A stretch of 64,000 nucleotides of DNA from Castellaniella sp044508625. GTDB lineage: Bacteria; Pseudomonadota; Gammaproteobacteria; Burkholderiales; Burkholderiaceae_B. Under the pieces are notes generated by a model that saw only the letters and a list, made by a program, of their open reading frames with translations, was not told where the DNA came from and searched no databases. The DNA lies in the NCBI GenBank assembly GCA_044508625.1, contig JBIQHJ010000001.1, positions 1 through 64,000 of the forward strand, written 5' to 3'. How positions within the stretch are numbered: position 1 is the stretch's first letter; each line of letters opens with the position of its first letter. Made by a program: the position numbers and the translations under genes. This document shows, piece after piece, positions 40,870 through 50,012 of this stretch.

Positions 40870-42166
40870 AATGGGGATCGCCGAGGTGGCGGCCGCGATC
40901 CGCGAGCGGCGGCTGGGCGCGGTCGAGCTGGCGCAGGATTGCCTGGCCCGGATCGCCAGGCGCGAGCCCGACGTGCGCGCCTGGCAGTATCTCGACCCCG
41001 ACGCGGTGCTGCGCCAGGCGCGCCGCCTCGATGACGAGCCCGCCGGAGGCTGCCTGCACGGCGTGCCGATCGGGATCAAGGACATCATCGATACGGCCGA
41101 CATGCCCACCGAATACGGCTCGCCCATCTATCGGGGCCATCGCCCGGCGGCGGACGCCTCCTGCGTGGCCTTGCTGCGCCGCGCCGGCGCCGTGATTTTC
41201 GGCAAGACGGTGACGACCGAGTTCGCCTTCTTCCGTCCCGGCAAGACTCGCAATCCGCGGCGCTTGGGCCATACGCCGGGCGGCTCCTCCAGCGGCTCGG
41301 CGGCCGCGGTGGCCGACCTGATGGTGCCCGGGGCGCTGGGCTCGCAGACGGCCGGCTCCATCATCCGCCCGGCCTCGTATTGCGGGGTGGTCGGCTACAA
41401 GCCCAGTCATGGGGATTTCAACCTGACGGGCATCAAGGGCCTGTCGCACTCGCTCGATACCCTGGGGACGCTGACCCGCAGCGCCGAGGACGCGATGCTC
41501 CTGCGCCGCGCCCTGCTCGGCGGGGAGGCCGAGGACGTGGGCGAGCCTTCGCCGCGATGGGCGCCGTCGATCGCGCTCTGCAAGACGCCCTCGTGGCTCG
41601 AGGCCTCGCCGCAGACCCGTTGCGGGATCGAGGACCTGGCGCTGACCCTGTCCTCGCTGGGGGCGAGGGTGGGGGAGGTCACCCTGCCCGAGGGGTTCAA
41701 GCAGTTCGCCGACTTGCAGAAGACCCTGATGGCCTATGAGGCGGCCCGCAGCCTCGCCCATGAATATGACGTGGCGCCTCAGTCCCTGAGCGGGCCGATC
41801 CGCGAGCTGGTCGAGCAGGGCGGCAGCGTCAGCCGCGAGGATTATCTCTTTGCGCGCAGCGCGTCCGAGCTGGGCGCCCAGCAGATCGAGCCGGTGTTCG
41901 AGCGCTGGGACGTCCTGCTCGCGCCCAGCGCGCCGGGCCCCGCGCCCGCCGGGGTGGAGAGCACGGGCGATCCGGTCTTCAGCCGCATGTGGATGTTGCT
42001 GGGCCTGCCGACCCTGTCGCTGCCGGCCTTCGAGAGTCCGGACGGCCTGCCCGTCGGGGTCCAGTTGATCGGGGCGCGGCTGGGCGACGATCGCCTGTTC
42101 CGCTGCGCGCGGTGGGTCGAGCGCGCCTTGTCCGAAGCCGGCGCCGCCGGCGGGCGGGGGCATTGA
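40853..42166 (+). CDS. Amidase signature-family hydrolase
   Basis: A 437-residue amidohydrolase with the Ser-cisSer-Lys machinery: K76 in GVPIGIKDIID, the serine run S145-S147 in GGSSSGSAAAVA and the nucleophile S169 in GSQTAGSIIRPASYCGVVG. It hydrolyses an amide, urethane or allophanate-like bond, probably in the product of the oxygenase. GGAGGC precedes two adjacent ATGs (40853 and 40856). The gene overlaps the DUF1116 gene end. It is somewhat shorter than typical 460-490 residue members but has all the motifs. Confidence 0.9.
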   Translation: MMQPHEMGIAEVAAAIRERRLGAVELAQDCLARIARREPDVRAWQYLDPDAVLRQARRLDDEPAGGCLHGVPIGIKDIIDTADMPTEYGSPIYRGHRPAADASCVALLRRAGAVIFGKTVTTEFAFFRPGKTRNPRRLGHTPGGSSSGSAAAVADLMVPGALGSQTAGSIIRPASYCGVVGYKPSHGDFNLTGIKGLSHSLDTLGTLTRSAEDAMLLRRALLGGEAEDVGEPSPRWAPSIALCKTPSWLEASPQTRCGIEDLALTLSSLGARVGEVTLPEGFKQFADLQKTLMAYEAARSLAHEYDVAPQSLSGPIRELVEQGGSVSREDYLFARSASELGAQQIEPVFERWDVLLAPSAPGPAPAGVESTGDPVFSRMWMLLGLPTLSLPAFESPDGLPVGVQLIGARLGDDRLFRCARWVERALSEAGAAGGRGH

Positions 42167-42179
42167 AAGGAGCATGGCC

Positions 42180-43397
42180 ATGAAATGCGTGATTGTGGGA
42201 GCCGGCCAGGCCGCGCGCCGCGCCGCCGAGACCCTGAGGCAGCGTTCGCCCTCGGTCGAGATCCGCATGCTGGGCGCGGAGCCCGACATGCCGTACGACC
42301 GGCCGACCCTGTCCAAGGACGTGTTGCGGACGCCCGAGGCCGAGGGCGGGGTGTTCATCCGCGATCTCGGGTTCTACGGCGAACAGGGGATCGACCTGCA
42401 CCTGGGCTCGCCCGTCGTCGAGATCGACCGTTCGCAAAAGAAGGTCTGGCTCGATAACGGCCTGTCCTTTCCCTATGATCGCCTGCTGCTGGCCACGGGC
42501 TCGCGCGCCCGCCGGTTCTCGGGCAAGGTCGACGAGGGGGCGCCCTTCCATTACCTGCGCACCCTGTCCGATGCGCGGGCGCTGCGCGGGGCGCTGGCCG
42601 GCCGCAAGCACGTGGTGGTGCTGGGCGGCGGGTTCATCGGGCTGGAGGTGGCCGCCTCGGCGATCGCGCGCGGCTGCCGCGTCACCTTGTTCGAGTCGGC
42701 CAGCGTGCTTTTGCAGCGCGCCATGCCGGCGCAGATCGGCCATTACATGCACGAGCTGCATCTCGCGCACGGCGTGGACGTCCGCCTGGGCGTGGTGCCC
42801 TACGAGGTGGATCTGAACGCGGACGGCACGGTCACGGTGTGCACCAGCAGCGGCGACGAGCAGGCCGACCTGGTGGTGGCCGGCATCGGCGCCGTCCCCA
42901 ATGTGGAACTCGCCGAGGGCGCGCAGATCGCGGTGGGCAACGGGGTGCTGGTCGACGAGTCCTGCCGCAGCAACGATCCCGACATCTTTGCCGCCGGCGA
43001 CGTGACGAACCACTACAACCCGCTGCTGGGCCGCCGCCTGCGCGTGGAATCCTGGCAGGTGGCCGAGAACCAGCCGGCCGTGGCGGCGGCCAACATGCTG
43101 GGCGAATCCCTGGTCTATGCCGAGTTCCCGTGGCTGTGGACGGACCAGTACGACTGCAATCTGCAGACCCTGGGGGTCTTTTCGGATGATCTCGAGGTCG
43201 TGCGCCGGGACGGGCCCGACGCGCACCGGTTCTCGGTCCTGGGCATCGATGCGCAAGGCCGGCTGCGGGCGGCGTGCGCCGTCAACAGCGGCCGCGACAT
43301 GGCCATGTTCAAGCGCATGGCCCACTCGGGCAGGCCGCTGGACGTGGAGCGGCTGGTCGACGAGGGCTCGTCGCTCAGGGCGCTGGCGGGATCCTGA
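42180..43397 (+). CDS. NAD(P)H-dependent ferredoxin reductase (FAD)
   Basis: A 405-residue flavoprotein of the putidaredoxin/biphenyl ferredoxin-reductase type. FAD site CVIVGAGQAARRAAETLR at the N-terminus, PYDRPTLSKDVL near 38, NAD site VVVLGGGFIGLEVAASAIAR near 147 and FAD site DIFAAGDVTNHYNPLLG near 265. It completes the three-component oxygenase with the genes at 37115 and 38655. AAAGGAG is seven bases from the ATG at 42180 but only two from the ATG at 42174, so the later start is chosen. It is the last clearly oxygenase-related gene before a 98 bp gap. Confidence 0.9.
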   Translation: MKCVIVGAGQAARRAAETLRQRSPSVEIRMLGAEPDMPYDRPTLSKDVLRTPEAEGGVFIRDLGFYGEQGIDLHLGSPVVEIDRSQKKVWLDNGLSFPYDRLLLATGSRARRFSGKVDEGAPFHYLRTLSDARALRGALAGRKHVVVLGGGFIGLEVAASAIARGCRVTLFESASVLLQRAMPAQIGHYMHELHLAHGVDVRLGVVPYEVDLNADGTVTVCTSSGDEQADLVVAGIGAVPNVELAEGAQIAVGNGVLVDESCRSNDPDIFAAGDVTNHYNPLLGRRLRVESWQVAENQPAVAAANMLGESLVYAEFPWLWTDQYDCNLQTLGVFSDDLEVVRRDGPDAHRFSVLGIDAQGRLRAACAVNSGRDMAMFKRMAHSGRPLDVERLVDEGSSLRALAGS

Positions 43398-43441
43398 TCC
43401 TTGCCGGTCGGCGGATCCGGAGGCATGGCAATGATTTTCGT

Positions 43442-43475
43442 CCATGGGTTTTCACAGGATTCCCATGGGTTTCAC
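43442..43475. repeat. Two direct repeats CCATGGGTTT, 21 bp apart
   Basis: CCATGGGTTTTCAC (43442-43455) and CCATGGGTTTCAC (43463-43475) lie in phase on the helix, two turns apart, in the only gap inside the operon. They precede the ribosome binding site of the next gene. They may be paired activator half-sites for an internal promoter, or a local duplication. Confidence 0.5.
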
Positions 43476-43495
43476 GATTCGAAGGAGACGGTTGA

Positions 43496-44392
43496 ATGGG
43501 TGGCGAACGCTTGGATTCTCGGTTGAACGTGGCGGTGACGGGTGGCAGCGGACGGGTGGGCCGCCACGTCGTCGACCGATTGATGCAGTCCTTCAATGTC
43601 AAGGTCCTCGACCTCAGGCGCCCGCCGCAGGACGTCGGTTTTGCCCAGGCCGACGTCCTGGACCTGGACGCGCTGCGGCGGGAGCTGGCGGGAATGGACG
43701 CGGTGGTCCATCTGGCGGCGATCGATTTCGATCTGCAGGCGGCCCCCGAAACCTATATCCGTGTCAACGTCCAGGGGACCTGGAACGTGCTCCAGGCGGC
43801 GCACGAGAATGGCGTGCGCCGGGTGATCCTGTGCTCGAGCGTCTCGGCCAGCGGCCTGTCGGAGGCCCACCCCTCGTTTCCGCCCGAATACATTCCCATC
43901 GACGAGTCCCATCCCTGTTGCCCGATCCAGGCCTACAGCGTGAGCAAGCAGCTCATGGAGGACATGGCCGCGAGCTTCGTCCGGCGCGGAGACATCGAGG
44001 TCCTCTGCCTGCGGCTCATGATGGTGCTGGTCCCCGAGAACATCCCGCCCACGATCGAACGGGCCGGCGATCCGGATACGCGCTGGCTGTTCTATTACAT
44101 CAGCCCGGAGGACTGCGCGCGCGCCTTCGATTGCGCCCTCAAGGCCACGGAGGTCAAGTCGGGCGTGTTCTTCATCACGGCGGAGGATAGCTGCCGCAAC
44201 GAGCCCACCCTGGATTGGGTGGATCGCGTCTTCCATGGAAAGGTGGAGATACGGGACCGCGAGCGCTACGCCCGCAACCCCTATGCGTCCGTTTTCGACG
44301 GCAGCCGCGCCCGCAGGATGCTCGGCTTCGAGCCGGGTAGCAACTGGCGCGAGATCGAGCGCCTCGCGCAGCCGGAAACCCAGAAGGAATGA
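43496..44392 (+). CDS. NAD-dependent epimerase/dehydratase family protein (extended SDR)
   Basis: A 298-residue extended SDR. The cofactor motif is VAVTGGSGRVGRHVVDRL at 12-29, DAVVHLAAIDFD near 68, the serine lies in LCSSVSASG near 116, and the catalytic pair is Y147 and K151 (YSVSK). The length and C-terminus fit uronate-dehydrogenase or nucleoside-diphosphate-sugar-epimerase-like proteins. In a catabolic operon an oxidoreductase role on a small hydroxylated product is more likely than sugar-nucleotide work. AAGGAG precedes the ATG. The importer ATPase begins 9 bp downstream. Confidence 0.83.
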   Translation: MGGERLDSRLNVAVTGGSGRVGRHVVDRLMQSFNVKVLDLRRPPQDVGFAQADVLDLDALRRELAGMDAVVHLAAIDFDLQAAPETYIRVNVQGTWNVLQAAHENGVRRVILCSSVSASGLSEAHPSFPPEYIPIDESHPCCPIQAYSVSKQLMEDMAASFVRRGDIEVLCLRLMMVLVPENIPPTIERAGDPDTRWLFYYISPEDCARAFDCALKATEVKSGVFFITAEDSCRNEPTLDWVDRVFHGKVEIRDRERYARNPYASVFDGSRARRMLGFEPGSNWREIERLAQPETQKE

Positions 44393-44401
44393 GGAGCTGA
44401 T

Positions 44402-45502
44402 ATGTCGACCCAGGCCGAGCAATCGAGGGAAGCATTCGTGCGGTTCAAGAATGTCCAGAAAACCTATGATGGGAAAACGCTGGTCGTCAAGGACCTGAAC
44501 CTGAGCATCCACGAGCATGAGTTCCTGACCATGCTCGGGCCCTCGGGTTCGGGCAAGACGACCTGCCTGATGATGCTGGCCGGTTTCGAGACCGCGACCA
44601 GCGGCGAGATCCTGCTCGAGGGCAAGCCGATCACCCGCACCCCGCCGGAAAAGCGGGACATCGGGATGGTGTTCCAGAACTACGCCCTGTTTCCCCACAT
44701 GACGGTGGCCGAGAACCTCGAATTCCCCCTGGCGGTGCGCAAGGTGCCCGCCGGGCAGCGCAAGCGCCGGATCGAGGCCGCGCTGTCCATGGTCGAGATG
44801 TCGGGCCTGGGGAATCGCAAGCCCGCGCAATTGTCGGGCGGGCAGCAGCAGCGCATCGCGGTGGCGCGGGCGCTGGTGTTCGAGCCCAAGCTGGTCCTGA
44901 TGGACGAGCCGCTGGGCGCCCTCGACAAGCAATTGCGCGAGCAGATGCAGTACGAGATCAAGCGCATCCACAGCCAGAGCGGGATCACCTTCGTCTACGT
45001 CACGCACGACCAGGGCGAGGCGCTGACCATGTCGGACCGGATCGCGGTATTCAACCAGGGCATCATCCAGCAACTGGCCTCGCCCCGGGACCTGTACGAG
45101 GTCCCGTCCAATCCCTTCGTGGCGCAGTTCATCGGGGAAAACAACAAGTTCCTGGGGGAAGTCTGCGCCGTGAGGGACTCGGCCTGCCAGATCCGGATGG
45201 GCACGGGGGAAACCGTGTGGGCGGTGGCCTGCGGCAAGGTGAGCGTGGGCGGCAAGGCCGAGGTCTCGCTGCGGCCCGAGCGCGTGGTGATCGGCGCCTG
45301 TCCCCCATCGCTCGACAACCGCTTCCGCGGCGTGATCCGCAATTCGGTCTATCACGGGGATCACGTGCGCCTGATCGTGGAGGTCTGCGGCAATTCGAAT
45401 TTCGTGGTCAAGGTCCCCAACGGGCGGGACACGGCATTGCCCGAGGTGGGTTCCGAGGTGACGATGGGCTGGCAGAAGGAGGATTGCCTGGCCCTGGCTT
45501 GA
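44402..45502 (+). CDS. ABC transporter ATP-binding protein, PotA-like
   Basis: A 366-residue ATPase of a polyamine/Fe3+/thiamine-type (MOI family) importer. Walker A GPSGSGKTT near 48, Q-loop FQNYALFPHMTV near 93, signature LSGGQQQRIAVARAL near 146, Walker B LVLMDEPLGALD near 169, H-loop VTHDQGE near 206, and a C-terminal TOBE domain (about 290-360: VSLRPERVVIG, FRGVIRNSVYHGDHVRLIVE). It energises the permease pair at 46744 and 48013 for the ligand bound by the protein at 45591. Directly follows the epimerase gene. Confidence 0.92.
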   Translation: MSTQAEQSREAFVRFKNVQKTYDGKTLVVKDLNLSIHEHEFLTMLGPSGSGKTTCLMMLAGFETATSGEILLEGKPITRTPPEKRDIGMVFQNYALFPHMTVAENLEFPLAVRKVPAGQRKRRIEAALSMVEMSGLGNRKPAQLSGGQQQRIAVARALVFEPKLVLMDEPLGALDKQLREQMQYEIKRIHSQSGITFVYVTHDQGEALTMSDRIAVFNQGIIQQLASPRDLYEVPSNPFVAQFIGENNKFLGEVCAVRDSACQIRMGTGETVWAVACGKVSVGGKAEVSLRPERVVIGACPPSLDNRFRGVIRNSVYHGDHVRLIVEVCGNSNFVVKVPNGRDTALPEVGSEVTMGWQKEDCLALA

Positions 45503-45590
45503 GGTTTCGCGCGGCGCGGGATTTCCGGGCCGTGCTGGTGCAAGGTGGTTTCGAGGTGGTAGGAAATCAATAATTAAACAGGAGATGACG

Positions 45591-46655
45591 ATGGTTTCAG
45601 TCAAAGGATTGCTGGCAGTTTCCGCATTGTTTGCCGCCACGGCGGTGGCCGCGGAGCCCGCCACGCTGACATTGGCCTCTTGGGGCGGCGCTTATGGAAA
45701 GAGCCAGCAGGAGGCATTCATCAACGAGCACATGGCGCGGACCGGCGACAAGGTCCTCGTCGAGGACTACAGTGGCGGCCTCGCGCAGGTCCGTTCGCAG
45801 GTCAAGACCGGCAAGGTGACCTGGGACGTGGTCGACCTCGAGCTCCAGGACGCGATTCGCGCCTGCGACGAGGGCCTGCTCGAGCCCTTCGATCCGGCCT
45901 GGCTCGCGCCGGCGCCCGACGGCACCCCGGCCGTGCAGGACTACGAAAAGGGCGCGCTCACCAAGTGCGCGGTCGGCAGCCTGTCGATCGGCTACATCAT
46001 CGCCTACAACGACTCCAAGTTTGCCGGCGACAAGCCGTCGTCCGTCGCGGATTTCTTCGATCTCAAGAAATTTCCCGGCAAGCGCGGCATGAAAAAATCC
46101 CCGCGGGCGACGCTGGAGTGGGCCCTGATGGCCGACGGCGTGGCGCCGGCGGACGTGTACGAGGTGCTGTCGACCCCCGCCGGCATCGATCGGGCCTTGC
46201 GCAAGCTGGACCAGATCAAGGACAGCATCGTCTGGTGGGAGGCCGGCGCCCAGCCGCCGCAACTGCTGGCGAGCGGCGAGGTCGCCATGTCCACGGCCTA
46301 CAACGGCCGCATCTATGATGCCGTCACGGTGGACAAGCAGCCGTTCAAGCTGATCTGGGACGGGCAGATCCAGTTTCCCGAGATGTTCGGCATCGTGGCG
46401 GGCACCAGGAATCTCGAGGCGGCCAAGCGGCTGGTCGTGGCCGGCACCATGCCCAAGGTCCTGGCCGCGCAGACGAAATACGTCTCTTACGGCCCCTTGC
46501 GCAAGTCCGCGCTGCAGTTCGTCGATCCGGAAGTGCGGCCGTACCTGCCCACGACCCCCGAGAACACGCGCAGCGCGGTCCGGCTGGATGCCGAATGGTG
46601 GGCCGACCACCTCGACGAGCTGAACCAGAAGTTCGCCGTCTGGCTGGCGAAGTAA
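45591..46655 (+). CDS. ABC transporter substrate-binding protein, PotD/PotF-like
   Basis: A 354-residue periplasmic binding protein of the type II fold used for polyamines and related cations. The signal peptide SVKGLLAVSALFAATAVAAE is followed by TLTLASWGGAYGKSQQEAFI; other segments are TWDVVDLELQDAIRACDEGL, YIIAYNDSKF near 140, KRGMKKSPRATLEWALMADG and MSTAYNGRIYDAV. AGGAG is six bases before the ATG at 45591, which is preferred over an ATG at 45585. It defines the compound imported for the Rieske/amidase pathway; a small amine or quaternary ammonium compound is a reasonable guess. Confidence 0.9.
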   Translation: MVSVKGLLAVSALFAATAVAAEPATLTLASWGGAYGKSQQEAFINEHMARTGDKVLVEDYSGGLAQVRSQVKTGKVTWDVVDLELQDAIRACDEGLLEPFDPAWLAPAPDGTPAVQDYEKGALTKCAVGSLSIGYIIAYNDSKFAGDKPSSVADFFDLKKFPGKRGMKKSPRATLEWALMADGVAPADVYEVLSTPAGIDRALRKLDQIKDSIVWWEAGAQPPQLLASGEVAMSTAYNGRIYDAVTVDKQPFKLIWDGQIQFPEMFGIVAGTRNLEAAKRLVVAGTMPKVLAAQTKYVSYGPLRKSALQFVDPEVRPYLPTTPENTRSAVRLDAEWWADHLDELNQKFAVWLAK

Positions 46656-46743
46656 GGCGCGGCATGCGATGGGGGCCGCCTGCGGCGCCCCCCATCCGGA
46701 TTCCGCCCGGCCGGGCGGTGTGCAAGACGACAGGTAGAGAGTC

Positions 46744-48000
46744 ATGGATTCGTCGATCGCGGTAAACCCCTTGGGGATCTCTTTGGTCAAGCGCCTCAGG
46801 AAGTCCGAATACAGGAACAGGCTCAAGGCCCTCGGCCTGGTGGCCCCCTTGCTGGCCTTCATTTTCGTCACCTTCCTGTTTCCCATCGTCCAGTTGCTCT
46901 TCACGAGCGTCGACAACACCGTCGTGCCGCGGACCATCCCGGTGACGGTCGGGCTGCTGTCGCAATGGGATCCCCAATCCCAGCGCCTGCCCGATGCGGA
47001 GGTCTACAAGGCCTTCGCCACCGAGCTGGCGTCGGGCACCAATCTCGAAATCAGCAAGATGGCCGCGCACCTGAACTACTTCGAGTCCGGCGCGCGCAGC
47101 CTCGTGGTCAGGACGGCCCGGGCGGTGGACAAGTCGGTCTATCAGGAATCGGCCGAGGCGGTCCGGGACCGCCTGATCGACATCGACGGCAAGTGGGGCG
47201 AGCCCCAGCCCTGGGCGCTGATCAGGAATTATTCGGGCGAGCATACCGCGGGCTTTTACCTGACGTCCCTGGACCTGCGCTATGCCGCCGATGGCAGCAT
47301 CGAGGCGCAGACGCCCGAGGCCAGCCTCTACCGGAACGTGTTCGGGCGCACCTTCATGATCAGCGCGCTCGTCACGGCGCTGTGCCTGCTGCTGGGATAT
47401 CCCGTCGCCTACCTGCTCGCCAGCATTCCGGCGCGCATCGGCAACCTGCTGATGATCATGGTGCTGCTGCCGTTCTGGACGGCGATCCTGGTCAGGACGA
47501 CCGCCTGGGTCGTGCTGCTGCAGTCCGAGGGCGTCATCAACGACGCGCTGCTGGCGCTCGGGATTTTCGACGAGCCGCACCAATTGATCTTCAATCGCTT
47601 CGGGGTCATCGTCGCCATGACGCACATCCTGCTGCCCTACGCGATCCTGTCCCTCTACAGCGTCATGAAGGGCGTCTCGCCGGTGTACGTGCGGGCCGCC
47701 AGGTCGCTCGGCGCCGGGCCGGTGAAGTCGTTCTTTGCGGTCTACCTGCCGCAGACCATGCCGGGCGTCAGCGCGGCGGGAATGCTGGTGTTCATCCTCG
47801 CGCTGGGCTACTACATCACGCCGGCCATGGTGGGCGGCGGCGAGGACCAGATGGTGAGCTATTTCGTCGCCGAGCACGTGAACACGACGCTGAACTGGGG
47901 GCTGGCCAGCGCGCTGGGGATGCTCCTGCTGGTCAGCGTGGTCGTCCTGTACGGCATCTACACGCGGCTGGTGGGCGGCAACGGCCTCAAGCTCGGATAA
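46744..48000 (+). CDS. ABC transporter permease, PotB-like, with large periplasmic insertion
   Basis: A 418-residue inner-membrane permease. The first helix is ALGLVAPLLAFIFVTFLFPI (about 29-48). About 150 hydrophilic residues (50-200) precede the standard core, which starts RTFMISALVTALCLLLGYPV and has the EAA-like loop YVRAARSLGAGPVKSFFAVY near 317. PotB of E. coli is about 275 residues, so the difference is the periplasmic insertion, which also occurs in some proteobacterial polyamine-type permeases. It forms a heterodimer with the permease at 48013 and is driven by the ATPase at 44402. Confidence 0.9.
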   Translation: MDSSIAVNPLGISLVKRLRKSEYRNRLKALGLVAPLLAFIFVTFLFPIVQLLFTSVDNTVVPRTIPVTVGLLSQWDPQSQRLPDAEVYKAFATELASGTNLEISKMAAHLNYFESGARSLVVRTARAVDKSVYQESAEAVRDRLIDIDGKWGEPQPWALIRNYSGEHTAGFYLTSLDLRYAADGSIEAQTPEASLYRNVFGRTFMISALVTALCLLLGYPVAYLLASIPARIGNLLMIMVLLPFWTAILVRTTAWVVLLQSEGVINDALLALGIFDEPHQLIFNRFGVIVAMTHILLPYAILSLYSVMKGVSPVYVRAARSLGAGPVKSFFAVYLPQTMPGVSAAGMLVFILALGYYITPAMVGGGEDQMVSYFVAEHVNTTLNWGLASALGMLLLVSVVVLYGIYTRLVGGNGLKLG

Positions 48001-48012
48001 GGAGGCATCACG

Positions 48013-48843
48013 ATGAACATTCCCGGCTATGCGGACTGGCGGGGCATTGCGGCGCGGTATCTCTTTGTGGCATTGTGCGGCCTCGTCCTGCTGTTCCTGG
48101 TGCTGCCCGTGCTGACGGTGATACCGCTGTCGTTCAGCGCCGATCCCTATTTCCACTATCCGATCCGCGAGTTCAGCCTGCGCTGGTACCAGGACATCGT
48201 CGACAGTCCGTATTGGATGCCGGCATTGCGCAACACCATGATCGTGGGCCTGTGCGCCACGGCCATCGCCACGGCGCTCGGCGTGCTCGCGGCGCTGGGG
48301 CTGAGCCAGTCCAATCTCCCGGGCAAGGCCTGGATCACGGCCCTGCTGCTCTCTCCCATGATCGTGCCGCTGGTGATCGCCGCCGTGGGGATGTATTTCT
48401 TCTACACCCGGGTCGGCCTGAGCGATGGACTGCTGGGCCTGATCCTGGCGCATGCGGCGCTGGGCACGCCGTTCGTGGTGATCACGGTGACGGCGACGCT
48501 GGTGGGATATAACGAAAATCTCTCCCGCGCGGCGCGCGGGCTGGGCGCGGGGCCTGCCTGCGTGTTCTGGAAGGTCAAGCTGCCGCTGATCGCGCCGGGC
48601 GTGGTCTCGGGGGCCTTGTTCGCGTTCGCCACGTCCTTCGACGAGGTGATCGTGGCGATCTTCCTCGCCGGCGTCGAGCAGCGGACCATCCCGCGCCAGA
48701 TGTGGTCCGGCGTCCGCGAGCAGCTCAGCCCGACCATCCTGGCCGTCGCCACCATCCTGGTGCTGTTCTCGATCCTCCTGCTGGTCGCCCTGGAGCTGCT
48801 GCGGCGGCGCGGCGAGCGGCTGCGCGGCATCGCGCCCGCCTGA
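48013..48843 (+). CDS. ABC transporter permease, PotC-like
   Basis: A 276-residue six-helix permease: LFVALCGLVLLFLVLPVLTV near 18, the inner-membrane core NTMIVGLCATAIATALGVLA near 75 and the EAA loop NLSRAARGLGAGPACVFWKV near 170, which contacts the ATPase. It begins 12 bp after the PotB-like gene with GGAGG upstream and ends the operon. It is convergent with the LysR gene at 49000. No clear intrinsic terminator is seen in the 156 bp between them. Confidence 0.92.
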   Translation: MNIPGYADWRGIAARYLFVALCGLVLLFLVLPVLTVIPLSFSADPYFHYPIREFSLRWYQDIVDSPYWMPALRNTMIVGLCATAIATALGVLAALGLSQSNLPGKAWITALLLSPMIVPLVIAAVGMYFFYTRVGLSDGLLGLILAHAALGTPFVVITVTATLVGYNENLSRAARGLGAGPACVFWKVKLPLIAPGVVSGALFAFATSFDEVIVAIFLAGVEQRTIPRQMWSGVREQLSPTILAVATILVLFSILLLVALELLRRRGERLRGIAPA

Positions 48844-48999
48844 GCCGCCCGCGAGGCCGCCGCCGTCCGGATGGGGTGCCTTCGGGCTGCCCGGCCTCGT
48901 TTGCGCTGACCCCTGCGGGGCGGTCGCGGCGGGCCGTTCGCCGCCGCCACCGACCGTCAGGCCACCACTACCGGCCGTTCGGCCTTCGCCGCCGGCCTC

Positions 49000-49914
49000 T
49001 CAGCCGGCGCCGCGGGCCGGCAGGGTGCGGGCGGTGTGGCTCACGAGCCAATCGATGAAGACCCGCGCCGCCGGGTTGGTGTCGAGGATTTCCGGGCGGT
49101 GCGCCAGGTAGTACGAATAGTGGGGCATCTGGTACTCGAAAGGAGCGACCAGGATGCCCTCGCGCAATTCCGGCTCGAGCAGCGATAGACAGGTGAGCAG
49201 CACGCCCTGGCCATTGATGGCGGCGTGCAGGCGCACGTTGGTGTCGTCGATGCCGATGCGCTTGCGCGGCCTGAGGTCGGGGTGTCCGGAGGACTTCAGC
49301 CATCGGTCCCAGTTGTCGGGGGTCTCCTCGTCCAGCAAGGTGTGCGCCGCGAGGATTTCCGGCGAGGGCGGGACGGCCTGCGGCGCGATGAGCCGCGGGC
49401 TGCAGACCGGCGTCAGGTCACCGTTCACCAGCAGCCGGGTGCTGAGATCCGGGAAGTTGCCGTCCCCCCAGATGATGGCGATGTCGATCGAGCCGTCGGA
49501 GAAGCTCGGCGCCTTGATCATGTGGTGCAGCGCGAGCTCGATGCCGGGGTGGCTTTCCCAGAAGTCCCCGATGTGCGGGATGAGCCATTTCTGGGCGAAA
49601 TAAGGCCGCAGGGCGATGTTCAGTTTCTGCGATGCGCCCCGGTCGCGCACCTTTTGCATGACGCTGGTCAGCCGCAGGAATATCGATGTGCATTCCTCCA
49701 GGAGACAGGCGCCTGCCTCGGTGAGCAGGATCTTGTTGTTTTCGCGGCGGAACAATTTGACGCCGATGTCGTCCTCGAGCAGCTTGATCTGGTGGCTGAC
49801 GGCCGAGGGCGTCACGTGCAGCTCGAGGGCCGCCTGGGTGAAGCTCAGGTGCCGAGCCGCGGTTTCGAAGACGCGCAGGCTGTTCAGTGGCGGTAGTCTT
49901 TGTGCCGTGGCCAT
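49000..49914 (-). CDS. LysR-family regulator (GcvA-like)
   Basis: A 304-residue protein. It has a GcvA-type helix-turn-helix (LPPLNSLRVFETAARHLSFT, VTPSAVSHQIKLLEDDIGVK) and an effector domain (LNIALRPYFAQKWLIPHIGD, AAINGQGVLLTCLSLLEPEL). The ATG at 49914 gives the standard family length. An in-frame ATG at 50022 would add 36 residues across the promoter and is unlikely. It is divergent from the alcohol dehydrogenase operon; the dyad at 50013-50042 lies between and is its probable site. Confidence 0.88.
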   Translation of the reverse strand: MATAQRLPPLNSLRVFETAARHLSFTQAALELHVTPSAVSHQIKLLEDDIGVKLFRRENNKILLTEAGACLLEECTSIFLRLTSVMQKVRDRGASQKLNIALRPYFAQKWLIPHIGDFWESHPGIELALHHMIKAPSFSDGSIDIAIIWGDGNFPDLSTRLLVNGDLTPVCSPRLIAPQAVPPSPEILAAHTLLDEETPDNWDRWLKSSGHPDLRPRKRIGIDDTNVRLHAAINGQGVLLTCLSLLEPELREGILVAPFEYQMPHYSYYLAHRPEILDTNPAARVFIDWLVSHTARTLPARGAG

Positions 49915-50012
49915 TTCGGGACTCTGGGGATTCGGGGGGATGCCCCGGGGCGCGGATGCCGCCCGAGCGTAATCGTCCCATAAAAAATCCGCGATCGAAA
50001 GAGGCCTATGAG

